From contig CAJVPJ010000065.1 of NCBI GenBank assembly GCA_910592205.1, positions 1 to 49,944 of the forward strand: a stretch of 49,944 bases of DNA, given 5' to 3'. Shown here piece by piece: positions 12,004-23,506 of this stretch. Each line of letters begins with the position of its first letter. Positions within the stretch are counted from its first letter, which is position 1. A program made the translations under genes and the position numbers. Under the pieces are notes generated by a model, which saw only the letters and a list, made by a program, of their open reading frames with translations, was not told the DNA's origin and searched no databases. This DNA is from Paraglomus occultum (lineage: Eukaryota > Glomeromycota > Glomeromycetes > Paraglomerales > Paraglomeraceae).

Positions 12004-13529
12004 ATTATATTTGATTAAAAACAATTCTGTATGGCAATAATTCTAATTACTCCGACTTTGAACACTTGAAATTCTAATCTTGTCGATTAAAACTGTTAAT
12101 ACTAGACGTCTGTTGTTGGAATAACCTGTTAGAAGGCTGGGTGAAAACAATATCAACAGTGAGTTTACGCAATATTGAAAAACCAAGTAGCATACACATT
12201 CTGAAAAGACATAAATGTGACTTGGATACATAGAACTGTTAGATTTGGGTGATGAGTTATGTGATATTATCTTGTTAGTAGATACTCTTAATCGTAATAC
12301 TAATATCGGCAGTGACACATCTCTTTTATCATTTATGAATCGCACGCTCTCTATACGTGTTTACTATCACACAATTGATATCCGTTTATGATATCGAGTT
12401 ACTCATTACAGTATTCAATAACGTATTAATAATAACTTTTCGTAAAGCATAAATGGATAGGTATGACTCGTATATTAGGTCAACTAACATCCAAGTCGTT
12501 GATATTAAGTTAAGAAACTCTGCGCTTAATTAAGCAATTCAGTATACAACATGATACCATAGCGTCTATTAGATCCCAAAAAAACCAACATTTGTGATTT
12601 CAAGTACAATTGGATTGTGTATATCACACAAAGTTTCAACTCAAAGAGCTTGATTGCGCACTCTTTTTGAAAAACACAAAGTCTTCTTTGCTCTTGTTTT
12701 TAATGATATTGTTATACATGCGTTTTCAACTTTTTCATTGTTTGCTATTTGGCCAAAAGTCTATAACTTATTTCTGAACCCTTGTCTTAATATCTAGGCC
12801 GTTTGATTAAAGTCTGCCAAAACCTTGTTAAAATTCTTTTTAAGTTTTTATACAACTAAATTCATGCATAATGTAAGCACTACACCGCTTTGTAGAGAGT
12901 GGTTCTCATTTGCGACGACATTGGTCAATTAAAAACTTTGTCATTTATCGTTGACAAGTGTAGACAAACCAACGAATCGCGTGAATTACAGAATAACATT
13001 AGCAAAGGGTTTTGTTGGTGCAATTATGCGTAAGATAGAGCGCACAAACTGTGCTATTTACTTTGGAACTTGCGAATTGGAATGCCATGCGTATTATCGT
13101 GCATCCAGCCAAGGGCACAAGTCTCGGTAGCAAATATATGCAAGGTTTTACAAATAGTGAAATTTGTGCTAGTCGCATGTTATTACAAATGAATATCAGA
13201 TGTGCAAATGTGGCACGGACTCTGTTGAATAATGTATATCATTTGTTGCACCATTTTTGTCTAACACACATGCATTATTATTAAGCGATCGACAAACGAC
13301 GACGAATAGCGACAGTGAACAGTGAAAGAAGTTTAAATATGTAACATGAGATTTGAAAAAAGATATTTTAACAGATTACTAATTATGTAAACACTCCCAT
13401 CAAGAAGAAAATAACATTTATTTTTACAGTGCGCACTAAACCATTCAATACATTAATGTAATAGTAAGGATTTCCAATAACAATAAAAATATTACAGACC
13501 AAGTCATCAATCAGCCACCACCACCCGTC
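12004..13529. other. Intergenic, convergent gene ends
   Basis: About 1.5 kb between the 3' ends of two convergent genes. Frames at 12043-12345 (-) and 13051-13284 (+) have no motif or splice support. Nothing recognisable. Confidence 0.5.
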
Positions 13530-14598
13530 TTATAATCCCTTCTTTTCTTTGTTAACCTCTCGCAGCACGACTACAGTACTTGCAAGCACATATTCTTGCC
13601 AATACTTACTCCCGCTATCCTCATTGACCGTAAAATCTCGACCCGATCCTATATATGATACTATGCTCTCCCTTACACCGTTTGCCTTTACCGTTTCCGA
13701 TACGGGCTGAAACCCACTGGCTGACCCCCCTGACAATCCACTATATCGGGACAATCTCTCGGCCATCTTGGGACTCCATCCAGGCGGATGACTGCGCAGA
13801 AAGACAATATCGAATTCATCCGCGTCGGACGTAGCAGAAATCTCTGCCAATGGTGTAGTTGGGTCGTTTCGTGCAGTAAACGTCCATTTAGACGAAGATG
13901 TTGGAATCCACCAATAACGCTGTACCGTCGTCTTGTCAAACGGAACTGTTACTTCACCAACATAACCTCCCAAAGAACTTTCTTTCCTGGACATGCTCGA
14001 GAAATCCGATCCGGACCCCGTCGCCAAATAAGTTAATCTGAAATCTTTGGGTTTCTTGGGCTTTTTGAAGAATGTGGTGTATCGCAATTTTATCGGCTCT
14101 ATGTCCCAAATGACATCTGCCAATTCGACGGGAGGGAGTGTAATTGAGTTACTACCAGTCTCTGTTTCTTCTCCCTTATTCTCACGTTCCTTATATTCTT
14201 TTTTATAATCTTCTGGAATTGCAACTAGTGCAGCGTTATACCAGTACATGTTGCTTCCCTCAACCCCCAGTAGTTCTCGATAGTACATTGGGCCGGGTGA
14301 GGTCCCGGATATGCTATGAAATATCTGTACATGTGATTGGTCTTGCGCTGTGGAAGAGGTTTTATATTTTTTTACCAACTGAGTTAGAAAAGAATGTGAA
14401 AAATGCAAATAGGGCATGAGAGAACATCCATCAGGTATATACAATTGTAAACGCAACAATAGAAGGTTCTCTTTTTTTTTTCATGCAAAATATTGAGCGA
14501 AAACCTAAATATGTGATTCCAAAGAAAAGTTTACAGCTACTTACTCTGTATGCGGCAAGCTGGTTTCCGTTCGTGTCAGTTGCCGGATGCCGAGACAT
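13530..14598 (-). CDS. Unknown protein with Ser/Lys-rich linkers (330 aa, 2 exons)
   Basis: Not recognised. Exon 1 is 14598-14545 (18 codons, MSRHPATDTNGNQLAAYR, GTAAGT donor) and exon 2 is 14468-13530; the junction is in phase 0. The long exon alone would allow a later Met, but the short upstream exon has a good donor and the acceptor follows a T-rich run, so the spliced start is preferred. Visible features are a Leu-rich start (RNLLLLRLQLYIPDG), a segment QIFHSISGTSPGPMYYRELL, a charged linker (KKEYKERENKGEETETG), a basic KKPKKPKDF patch and Trp-rich beta-like strands (VQRYWWIPTSSSKWTFTAR). A Ser/Gly-rich stretch lies near residues 255-275. There is no clear signal peptide or membrane segment. 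Mixed beta content suggests a folded domain, but no family was identified. Confidence 0.8.
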
Positions 14599-15740
14599 TG
14601 TAATTCACGTCTGGTTACAAATATGTTTATGTTTCAAAAGGCGGTAACGGTTCGTACAAAACGATCTTCAACCGGTGAAGTCAACTTTGCAGAGTAGAAA
14701 TGAAATCCGAATTCAAGAATTATTTATTTACATTCAGTTACACACTGTCTAATGAATGACCCCATCCTGATAGCCTTATTTGGTGCATACCATCTATTAG
14801 GTTCTACAATGTGATTGGACACCGAAATACTCACTGTTCAAAGATGTTAATAAAACGAGAGATAGATGATCTTGTTGTTGGCAGAGGTTCTGTTATTATT
14901 AGTTCAACGTTGTTTGTTGCTCAAAGCTTGAAATCCACCTTTGACTTGCGGAAAAGAGACTTTTATGCGTAAAGACATTAATAATAAACTGGTTGCTGGG
15001 CGTTGAGTAAGCGTTACACCGTTTCGCATCAAAATTCACGTGGAACAAGTAGTTTCATACCTGATAACCGAAAAAACGGGATTCACATGGTAAACCATCT
15101 GCGTGCAACAGGGTTGAAAACAGAACCCTTTCACAGTTTTTTGGTATTAAAGGACAGTTGTTATCCATAAACGGTTGACTCTCCCTCCCTCGATCTGCGA
15201 CATCGATCACATAAATCTTTATGTTTCACTTCTCCATTTCTTGGTTTATTTATATTACCCAATGATCTACGTTCAAGGAATGAATTAAAACTTGGCGTTC
15301 ATATTGCCTTACAAGCCTCGTAACAAAGTTGGCAAATAAACGTTCACATCCCTTGTTTGCACTTTCCCTTTATATCAGTTATTTAATTTTTGAAAGCAAT
15401 GTTTTATATTACGATCTGTGGTATTATAAACATTCTTCATCTTAAAAGAAACCTTAATCATAATGACTTTGTGTGTTTACCCATACAAGTGTTTCATAAT
15501 TATGCGATTCCAAATTAAAAAGCCGTTTTCTTTTTAGTTTGATTCGCATGACTTTTAACAGTTCCCGTGAATGACGACGACGGTATTTAGCGAAATGAAA
15601 AAAAAAAAAAGTTCAAGTGGGAAAGCCCAGAACACAGAAAATTAATTAAATTACTAATATATTCTAATTTACTTTAATATTAACATTAGGTAAAAAATTA
15701 GCTAGAAAACGTTATTTTCACACAGTGAATTATTATCTTT
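14599..15740. other. Intergenic
   Basis: About 1.1 kb between the start of one - strand gene and the end of the LITAF-type gene. It contains A-runs near 15600 and no supported gene. Confidence 0.5.
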
Positions 15741-16207
15741 TTATCCAAGCCGATGTTTTATTCCGAGATTATTGGAACAATGTGGACAAACGTGTTTTGC
15801 ATCTATGAGATTGAACGCTGGACGTTAGCACAGTCCCGTCAGGAATAACACACATTTATTGTTTGATACCGATCTAGCATGTTTTTCTGTTTACCTTTTG
15901 TTGCCTTGAGATAAAATGGCACCCAAAACAATATCACCGTTGTTACCAGCAGCCCTGATGCTAGCAAATAAGTGCACGCTCCATTGCGATATCTGACATC
16001 GGTAGTTACAAACTGACTACAGTGCGGACACTGTATCTTAATTGGAAAGTCGGGATACTTGAGGAATGGTGATGCTATTGAGCTTTTACATCTCCTTGGT
16101 TGCGGTCGAGTCCATCGTTCAGTCTCTGCAAGTTCCGGTAATGATTCACTTCTTACGTTTATGTAATGAATCGGCGTGCAAACCGGTCGTTGGGTTAACG
16201 GTGTCAT
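15741..16207 (-). CDS. LITAF-domain membrane-associated zinc protein (124 aa, 2 exons)
   Basis: LITAF (SIMPLE-like) domain proteins are monotopic membrane proteins of endosomal/lysosomal membranes. Exon 1 is 16207-15895 and exon 2 is 15802-15741; the split codon G|AT gives Asp and the ORF totals 125 codons. The N-terminal CxxC knuckle is CPHC at residues 60-63. It is followed by a hydrophobic membrane-embedded segment YLLASGLLVTTVILFWVPFY at about 80-99, and the second half is KHVCPHCSNNLG, giving CxxC at 110-113. These four Cys coordinate one zinc in the family. Exon 2 is essential: unspliced reading runs through the intron and lacks the second CPHC. The N terminus (residues 1-55) is a disordered, Arg/Pro-containing tail without an obvious PPxY motif. 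The start Met is the first in frame. Confidence 0.9.
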
Positions 16208-17187
16208 TTTTGATAGAGTATGTGAAGACTTTGATTTTGTTACTTTTTTTTATTATTTCAGACTGTGTCTGCTAAATCATCAAAGGATGAGCGAGAACCG
16301 TGAGTATTTATAGATTTATAGACAGTGAGCTAAGCATCAACTTAATATTAATAGTTATAGGCAGTCGTTGTTCTTTTGTAGCCATAGTTACCAACCTCGT
16401 GCATTGATTTGTCTCTCTGTGGTGTAGTCTATATATAATCTATTGCATGCTCTATATCGATGTCTAATTTAAATTATGTTGTTCCGTTTCTGTCTATGAA
16501 TGCAAGATGGTCAGAATTAATTACAAGGATGCTGTTGTATTTATATAATACTCATCCGATGAGCTGCATATTAAAATGGACCAATTAGTCATTGAGCACG
16601 AATTCTATTGTTACCGTAACCGTCCTTGTCCGCAGAAAATGCAGTTGGTTGTTAATTGCTGCTTACTACAACCTCGTCCTATTATTTATTATACATTTGT
16701 CTCATCCTCTGGTTTATTACTTTTAATGATTGTTCCGTTTGATCCCAGCAAACTATGAAATGTGTGTTGTCGTTTTGGACGGCGCCGTCCGAAAATAAAA
16801 AACCGCAAACTCGTCTAATTTGTCAATCACATATGGTGGTATCAATCATGCATCGCACATAAATAACCAATGGGGAGACGACAAAATTTATTTTTGCATG
16901 TCCGCTAGTAATTAGTTATAGCTGTATGAATACCTACAGTGCAAAATTAGTGAGGCATCCAAGAGAAACAATACATTGATACAGCAAACACGGCAAATCT
17001 TGTTATCTGTTGTTATTTTTTTAATGTTGTGTTCATCTACAAGTTCAACAAAGTCTAAGTAGTTGGATTATAATATTCCATTGTATAAATATATACAAAG
17101 CCATCAGGAATTACTTTTAAGAATATTCGCAGATGACTATTATTACGTTCAAATACGAAGTGCGTCTAAGCATCATGGTAATGTTGG
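16208..17187. other. Intergenic
   Basis: About 980 bp between the LITAF gene start and the end of the DDT-domain gene, both on the - strand. A 60-codon + strand frame (16576-16758) has no support. Nothing recognisable. Confidence 0.5.
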
Positions 17188-20100
17188 TCAGGTCCGGCGT
17201 CTCTTGGAACGCTACAATAGCAATGCTGACGATTAGTCTTCCGTCGTTGTGATATTGCCAATTTATTTTATTGTGTTCGCTTACCGTTACTGGCCCCGTC
17301 ATTTCATCCTGAATCAATGTCTGTAATACAATCGCGATTAGAAATATTTATCGTTGTAGTAAAAAAAAGAAAAGAGCTAGATTGATTGCCAACCTGATCT
17401 GGGCGAAGTCGAGATGCAGAGCGTGTCTAAAGGACGAACATAATAAGATTTTAAAGTGGAACCATCTTCAAACAAACAAACAACAACCATATTAAAGTAC
17501 AAGTATAAACACGAACCTGATATTTAGAAATGGTAACGTTCAAGCTTTCATCACCACCACCTTTATTAATTGAACTTTCGTCATAATTAATCTTTGGCTT
17601 GTCTTGCAATCGCCTAGATGACCGTAACTATAGAAAAACGAACAATGTGAAATAATCTATTGTAGTCAACCTCACTGCGTTTCACGTAATATTCATCTTT
17701 ACTAACCTTCACAATGTCCTTTCCCCCCCTCCCGTGACTTCTTCCCTCTTCAATTGTACCATCTGTATCCTCATCTTCGGCGTCAGTAGTGTCGTTGCTC
17801 TTCTTAGACAATCCCCGCGATAATGATTTATTTGCTTTCTTCAGCTTTGCATTCGCTTTAACAGCAATGTCATGTGCCTCTATTAACTCGTCCAACATCA
17901 CACACACACTGGAAAACGTTCGTATATCTGACCAATACCATCGAGATGATGCAATGGCTAACCATTTAAATGAGGATGAAGGTGACTGATCATTAGATAA
18001 TTGCTCTTCGTTACTGCTAGTCGCAGTCTTTGCTGATGTTGGCTCTTCTTCATCATTTGTAGGTTCAGACATAACAATGCCGGTTGAAGATATCAACTTT
18101 TTTATATATTCGAAGAATTTCTCGGGTTTAGAACAACTATTCAAATCAAAGTCCGCTTGCTCAATGACGAAGTCAGGTCTCATTTCTACCAGACAAGCCT
18201 CGAAAACCTTCAACTTACGTCTAATAGCTTCACACATAATACATTCATATTCACAAACTGTCAGTGTACTCATATCCCTAACTATTCTAGCAACTATCTT
18301 ATGAATGTCTCCGTCACGTTGTAGAGCCTTCTTCACAACATCTCTTTCTACATTCTCCTGCTGAATTTCCTTGGTATCATTCAATCGTCTTTCCATCCAT
18401 TCATTGAGACGTTTAAAACTTTCTATAATTTCGTCTTCAATTTTTTTCAAGCTAGCCTCAAGAGCTCGCTCACGCACTCCACGCGGATTAAGAGAATTCT
18501 TGAATGCTCGATATGCTTCAATCGAATCAATTACCCACCATCTAGACTGTCGTTTCAGTTGTTCGTCTGATGATTCTCCATTCTCGGCTGCTTTCCCATT
18601 ACTATCCATTCTTTCCTTATTATATGATCTATACCACTCTACATCTTCGACAAAAATACCTCCTATCGGACGATAGAACCAATAGTTACGACAATATCTG
18701 TCCTGACCTAATTGAGCAAATTGATACAGCTCATGATTAGCAGAATTTCCAGCAGCTCTTATAACAGATCCACCAACCAGACTGTTTTTCAAATCTTCGC
18801 GTTCAGTAGTATTGAGTGACACAAGATTATCGTATTCCAGTTGCTTGATACCAATCAGACGTTCGAATGATTCAGCTTCTTCGGCGGCACGAATTCTCTT
18901 GACTCGTAAAGCTTCTTCAGCATCTCTAGCGGCTTGTGCTCTGGCAACTGCTCTTTGTCTTGCCGTTACTCCGCTTGCAGACTCTTCTGACCGTGCATCA
19001 TCCGATTCTGTGTCAATGCCGCTGTGATGGTTTTTTAATTGTACTTCAATTTCCTTAATCTCCTTCTCTAATAATTTGACCTTGGCTTTTAATTCCGGTA
19101 TCTCATTCTGGAGATTCTCAATAGTAACGTGTCTTAGCTTTTTCTGCTTAGCGCAATCGTTCAATTTGTCACACCACTCTTTTATTTGTTCTCTTGCTGG
19201 ATCAGTGCGCATTGCCTGGTTAATCATATCTTTCAACAACGTTAATCTCTCGTGCGGAGGAAAATATATATATTCTGTGGACCGAAGGAAGACGCGAGAG
19301 GAAAGGAGACGAGAAAGTCGATGTTGGACGGTAAGAAGATCGGGAAAGAATTTCGATTTTTCATCACAGTCATCCATCAAGTAGTCAAGGAATTCACAAA
19401 CAAGAAGAAAGAGACGAGTGTGACAGTGATTTCGATCTAGTGCCATTTCTTCAAGGTCATCTGTGGAGTGAATAGAAAAAAAAAAGACTGTAAGAATGAT
19501 GGTTGAAATTCGTAAAAATGTGTAGATGTAAATAGTGTAAAAAAAAATACAATGAAGTATTGAATAGCTCTAAAATTAAATAATTATTACAGCTACGATT
19601 ACAATTTTACTATTCTATATTTCTCCTATGACAATTTCTGATCAAGATGTTATTTAATTCTACCATAAGTTAATCGAGCACCGCTGCTGTTGACAAGAGT
19701 GACGCCGATGACATTTTCAAACTTGACAAAGAAATCGAAAACCTGGAATATATTCACAACAACGTTCATATCAACATGCGGTATCTCGTCCAAACTCTTC
19801 AAGTTGAGTGGTTTGCTTGATTCCAAAACGCGTGGATCGAGATCGTCAATAGGAACGACTATACGCGGTCGACCAGGTTTACGAGAAGATACACTCTGTA
19901 AATCGATAAGAAATAAAGTTAAAAAAAAAAAAAAAAAAACAAACGAAAGCAATCAACACGATCCGACATTTTAAACAATAAAAAGACCGACGTTGTGTTG
20001 AGTATCCAGAATCTCAGTTAAGACGCGTGATTCTGCGCCAAGCGGCGACGATTCTTTAGGCGATGAGTTGCTGCTCGACGCTTCCTCACTGACAGTCCTA

Positions 20101-20810
20101 GCGCTCTCATCGCCACCATCAGACTGCCTACTAATTTTCTTAAAAAAGCTAGCAATCGTGTTCCGACGCACTTTATTATTTACTTCATTATGCATTGTAG
20201 AATTCCTTCTCTTTCTACTACCTCTACCTCCACCTCTCCCTCTGGATCTCTCTTGCCCTGCCGGTTGGCGAACGATACTAAAGCGTCTAGTGACCGCGGT
20301 AGTAACTCGAGGTACTTCAGTATTTATCACGACGCGCACCGTCTCATCTTCCGAAGACGAAGCCGATGGGGTTTCTGACGAGTCTGAAATGACGATCGGG
20401 TTGCGTTCAGAAAACTCGGTAGAGGATGCTTCAGAGATTGCGTTGTTTACAGCAGCTAAATTAGCATCGTACAGATTTTGTTGAGATCTTGGCACAGAAG
20501 TTAATTCTGTGTTCTCTTGAGTAGTTAAACCAGTAACGTCAGAGCGAGTATTCGATCTTGATCCTGCTGTTTTAGGTCGCCTACTACGCTTTGTCGTGAT
20601 CTTTGGAGTCTCTTTAGGAACTTCTATTCTTACTTCTATTCTATCCTCGTCCGAACTTTCCTGGGTCGGTTTTTGGATGAGCCATTCTGTGAGTTTATTG
20701 GTCTGCCTACTTTTATTTGGAAGGTTCGGAATATGTGACATCTGGAGGATTGGGATTTCAACCAACGGTTGATGGTAACGTCCCTTTGTGCTTTGTGTTC
20801 GAAAAGCCAT
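17188..20810 (-). CDS. DDT/WHIM-domain chromatin protein with AT-hook (about 1014 aa, 7 exons)
   Basis: Likely chromatin-remodelling accessory factor of the DDT-WHIM class (partners of ISWI ATPases). Exons: 20810-19992, 19895-19664, 19460-17671, 17627-17517, 17426-17394, 17320-17285, 17211-17188; 3045 nt. Residues 1-273 are Ser-rich and disordered with an FF motif (NTIASFFKKI, near 217-226) resembling a PCNA-interacting box in which the usual Gln is Arg. An AT-hook RKPGRPR is at 278-284. A DDT-like domain spans roughly 315-400 (VFDFFVKFENVIGV, LTYDDLEEMALDR). Coiled coil follows near 450-500. The WHIM/WSD motif LGQDRYCRNYWFYRPIGGIF and RWWVIDS are in the long exon. The C terminus carries SSRRLQ, RSASRL and a basic SKRRRT end, reached only by splicing four short exons. 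The first donor (GTCGGT) is weak; exon 1 could belong to a separate gene. Confidence 0.8.
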
Positions 20811-22098
20811 GAAGTAGATAAAGGAGGTAAACGCGAGTTAGTGCAAGCGAAAGTGGGAGTGAATACCAAGGCTTTCGTCATTTTTTTGTAATGGAAAGAG
20901 ATTTGTTGTTATGACGCGTCGGTGTTTAGTATGCACATACCTGGAAACGTGTAATTTATACGTGTGTTTTTTTTAAATGGTGCGAAAGTCAACGGAAATC
21001 GTGCTGGGACACTTCATCGAGAATGAAGAGGATAAATATGGAAATTGCCGTGCCATGCCTTGATGTTTGGTGCCACGCGTCATGTGCGCAGCAGATATCA
21101 AAATTTGCTATCGCTATACGATTTGCTTTTGTTGGCGCGTAGAATAACGAAAGGATGCCATGTAATGGTAATCGATGTTGATACATTATACGTACAAGCA
21201 ATATCAGGCTTGCCATTGTGTTGGTTGATAGTGCATGTCTAGAACATTGGTAAATCCATTATGATTTATGTTAACCAAATGCTTGTTATAACCCTTGTGG
21301 CTGTAATTTCTACGTATCTGCTCGTCAGCATGCATTAGAAAGTTAAAAACGTGATTTGTAGTATCTAATTGCCGACCGATTTTAAAAAGCATATTTATTT
21401 TTTAAAAGTTTAGTACAATTTCATGTAAAATAATCTCTATGCTCATAAATTCTTATAAAAAAAAAAAGACGTGGATATTTTGCAAAGCATAAAATCAAGA
21501 GTCTCGATGCAATTGTTTAGCACACATAAGAAGCTATCCGTTTATTCAATAGACTTTTTTCTAAGCTTTATAAATGTTTTGACTCGCCCACTCTTACCAA
21601 AATTGCAAACAGACTTTTTGTGCTTCAACCCGCGTTGCCAAGTTTGCAAGTATCCTCTGAAAATAAAATCTCGTTTACAATGTCTCGGTTCATTTGTCCG
21701 TCAAACAAGTCTTTAAAGTCAATATCTACGAGTTAAGCAAAATCAATTGGCCAATCTAGAAGATATCCATGTTTTGCAAAATTTCACGCAAAACGAGCTC
21801 TTGGCGACTAGGGCAAGCAAGACATACCCATAGCTATAGCTAACGTTGGCGTTTGAAAGCATATATTCAGATAAGGCATACCTTGCATCAGATTAATGAC
21901 TCTTTCATTTGCAGTGTGTATCCGCAATAAGTTTTGTATGTTACATTAGTTATAAATCTAATATACGAGTGCGACTAATTTTCGTTTGAAATAATTGACG
22001 ATGTGATTGATTGATTCTCTTTGATCCGAGTTATCCGACCTAATGCATAAATTACATAAGCCATTTGCACAGTGTTACTAGTGTACTAGCGTAGCATT

Positions 22099-22122
22099 AG
22101 TACTAGTACTGGTACTGGTACT
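22099..22122. repeat. Hexamer tandem repeat (RGTACT, four copies)
   Basis: AGTACT, AGTACT, GGTACT, GGTACT in direct succession. A short microsatellite; each unit contains the palindrome GTAC. Confidence 0.8.
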
Positions 22123-22735
22123 GATTTCCTGAATTTGATAAAACTCCGAGATATTTTTATGTAACACTCTATAGAGCAGCAGACGGATAATCTAATCATC
22201 AATCGTGGACAACTTGTCAGATTGTTCAACAAACAATTATAAACTGATAGTCACACGGTTTTGGCAAAGGTATTTATCTTGATTGACAATACACATGAAA
22301 ATGTTTATTCCGTATCAAAGATCTTCATGCCAGATGAGTGGATCGACTCAAATTAAACACAGAAATGAGAATGTATCGACAATAACTTAGGTATTTACTA
22401 ATGACTATTCACAATTATACTGTAAAAAAAAAAACTCCAAAAATCAACATGCTAATTACTTTACTATTGTTTGTCATCTAACTCTATCCTCTGCAATTTT
22501 ATATTAAACTAAACCCACCCTTTTTCTTCGTTCAAAACGTTCACATTCGCAGGCATTATATATATATCATCCTTTTCTCTTTTTCTCTCGATACCAGCTC
22601 CATTCCATCCGTGATCCCAATCTCGTACATGTCCAGCAACAAGACCCGTCGTGCTATTACTATCGTCCATTTCAACAGCATTTCATCAATCTCCTCTCGC
22701 AACTTGATTCCAAATGCATAGTTATCATGCTGCCT

Positions 22736-22780
22736 GATTCGTCATTTGTTGATTCGTCACTTGTTGATTCGTCATTTGTT
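22736..22780. repeat. 15-bp tandem repeat, three copies
   Basis: Unit GATTCGTCATTTGTT repeated three times, with one C/T difference in the middle copy and a decayed fourth copy after it. The period is a multiple of three, and long frames are open through it on the + strand. Confidence 0.85.
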
Positions 22781-23506
22781 GAATCGCATTTGTCATTCAC
22801 TGCACGTTTGAATTAGACTTGAGTTGGATATTCGCCAGAGATAAGGGATACAGCGAAATGATTGGACAGGTAGTCAATGAGAAATAAGAATGATGAAAAA
22901 ATGGGAGAAGAAAGAGAAAGGAAAAGAAAAAGAATGTAAGGAAAAGAAGAAAAAAAAGGAATGGATTTTACAGACGAGAGGAATGCCAATTATGTACAAC
23001 AATGATTTGTGAAAAAATTTTAGATTTAAATTGTAATGTTTAAAAAGAAGAAAAAAGAAGACCATCCATCCCTTTTTTTTTTTAATACTGCATTTACCAA
23101 ATATCACATTAAAAACAGTTCAAAACGTGTGTATACTAAACTTTGTACTAAAACGGCCAAGACTGCATAAACCAAATGAATCTTTAATCCATGGTTGCGT
23201 AAAAATGTCTTGCCTTCTCCTTTCGTAATGAGTGTCGTTGACTGTGTCTTAACATTTGATATGCTTTCACTTTGATCAGATTAGAGAATAAGGAAGAGAA
23301 AGGTGAGATGAAAGTAAAACTCAATGGAATAAAGTGGGCGGATAGAGGATTTAGGAGTAAGGGAACCAAGGACAAAATGAAGAAAAAACGTAAACAAAGA
23401 AAACAAAAGAAAGAAAAAAGAAAGAGGGGGGGAAAACATTATATAATTTTTTTTCAAAAAGAGATTTATATATTTATACAAGAAGGAAAAATTAAGAGAG
23501 GAACCC

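Larger units (their letters stand above)
20811..23506. other. Intergenic with short tandem repeats
   Basis: About 2.7 kb between the DDT gene start and the alpha-arrestin 3' end, both on the - strand. It holds a four-copy hexamer repeat (22099-22122), a three-copy 15-bp repeat (22736-22780), an AT dinucleotide run near 22560 and purine-rich low-complexity DNA at 22880-23100 and 23280-23450. Frames such as 21471-21716 lack support. Confidence 0.5.

Noticed and set aside
21471..21716. 81-codon + strand ORF with CFNPRCQVCKY
   Set aside because: Begins at a non-ATG codon, has no neighbouring exon, and the Cys spacing matches no finger family that I know.
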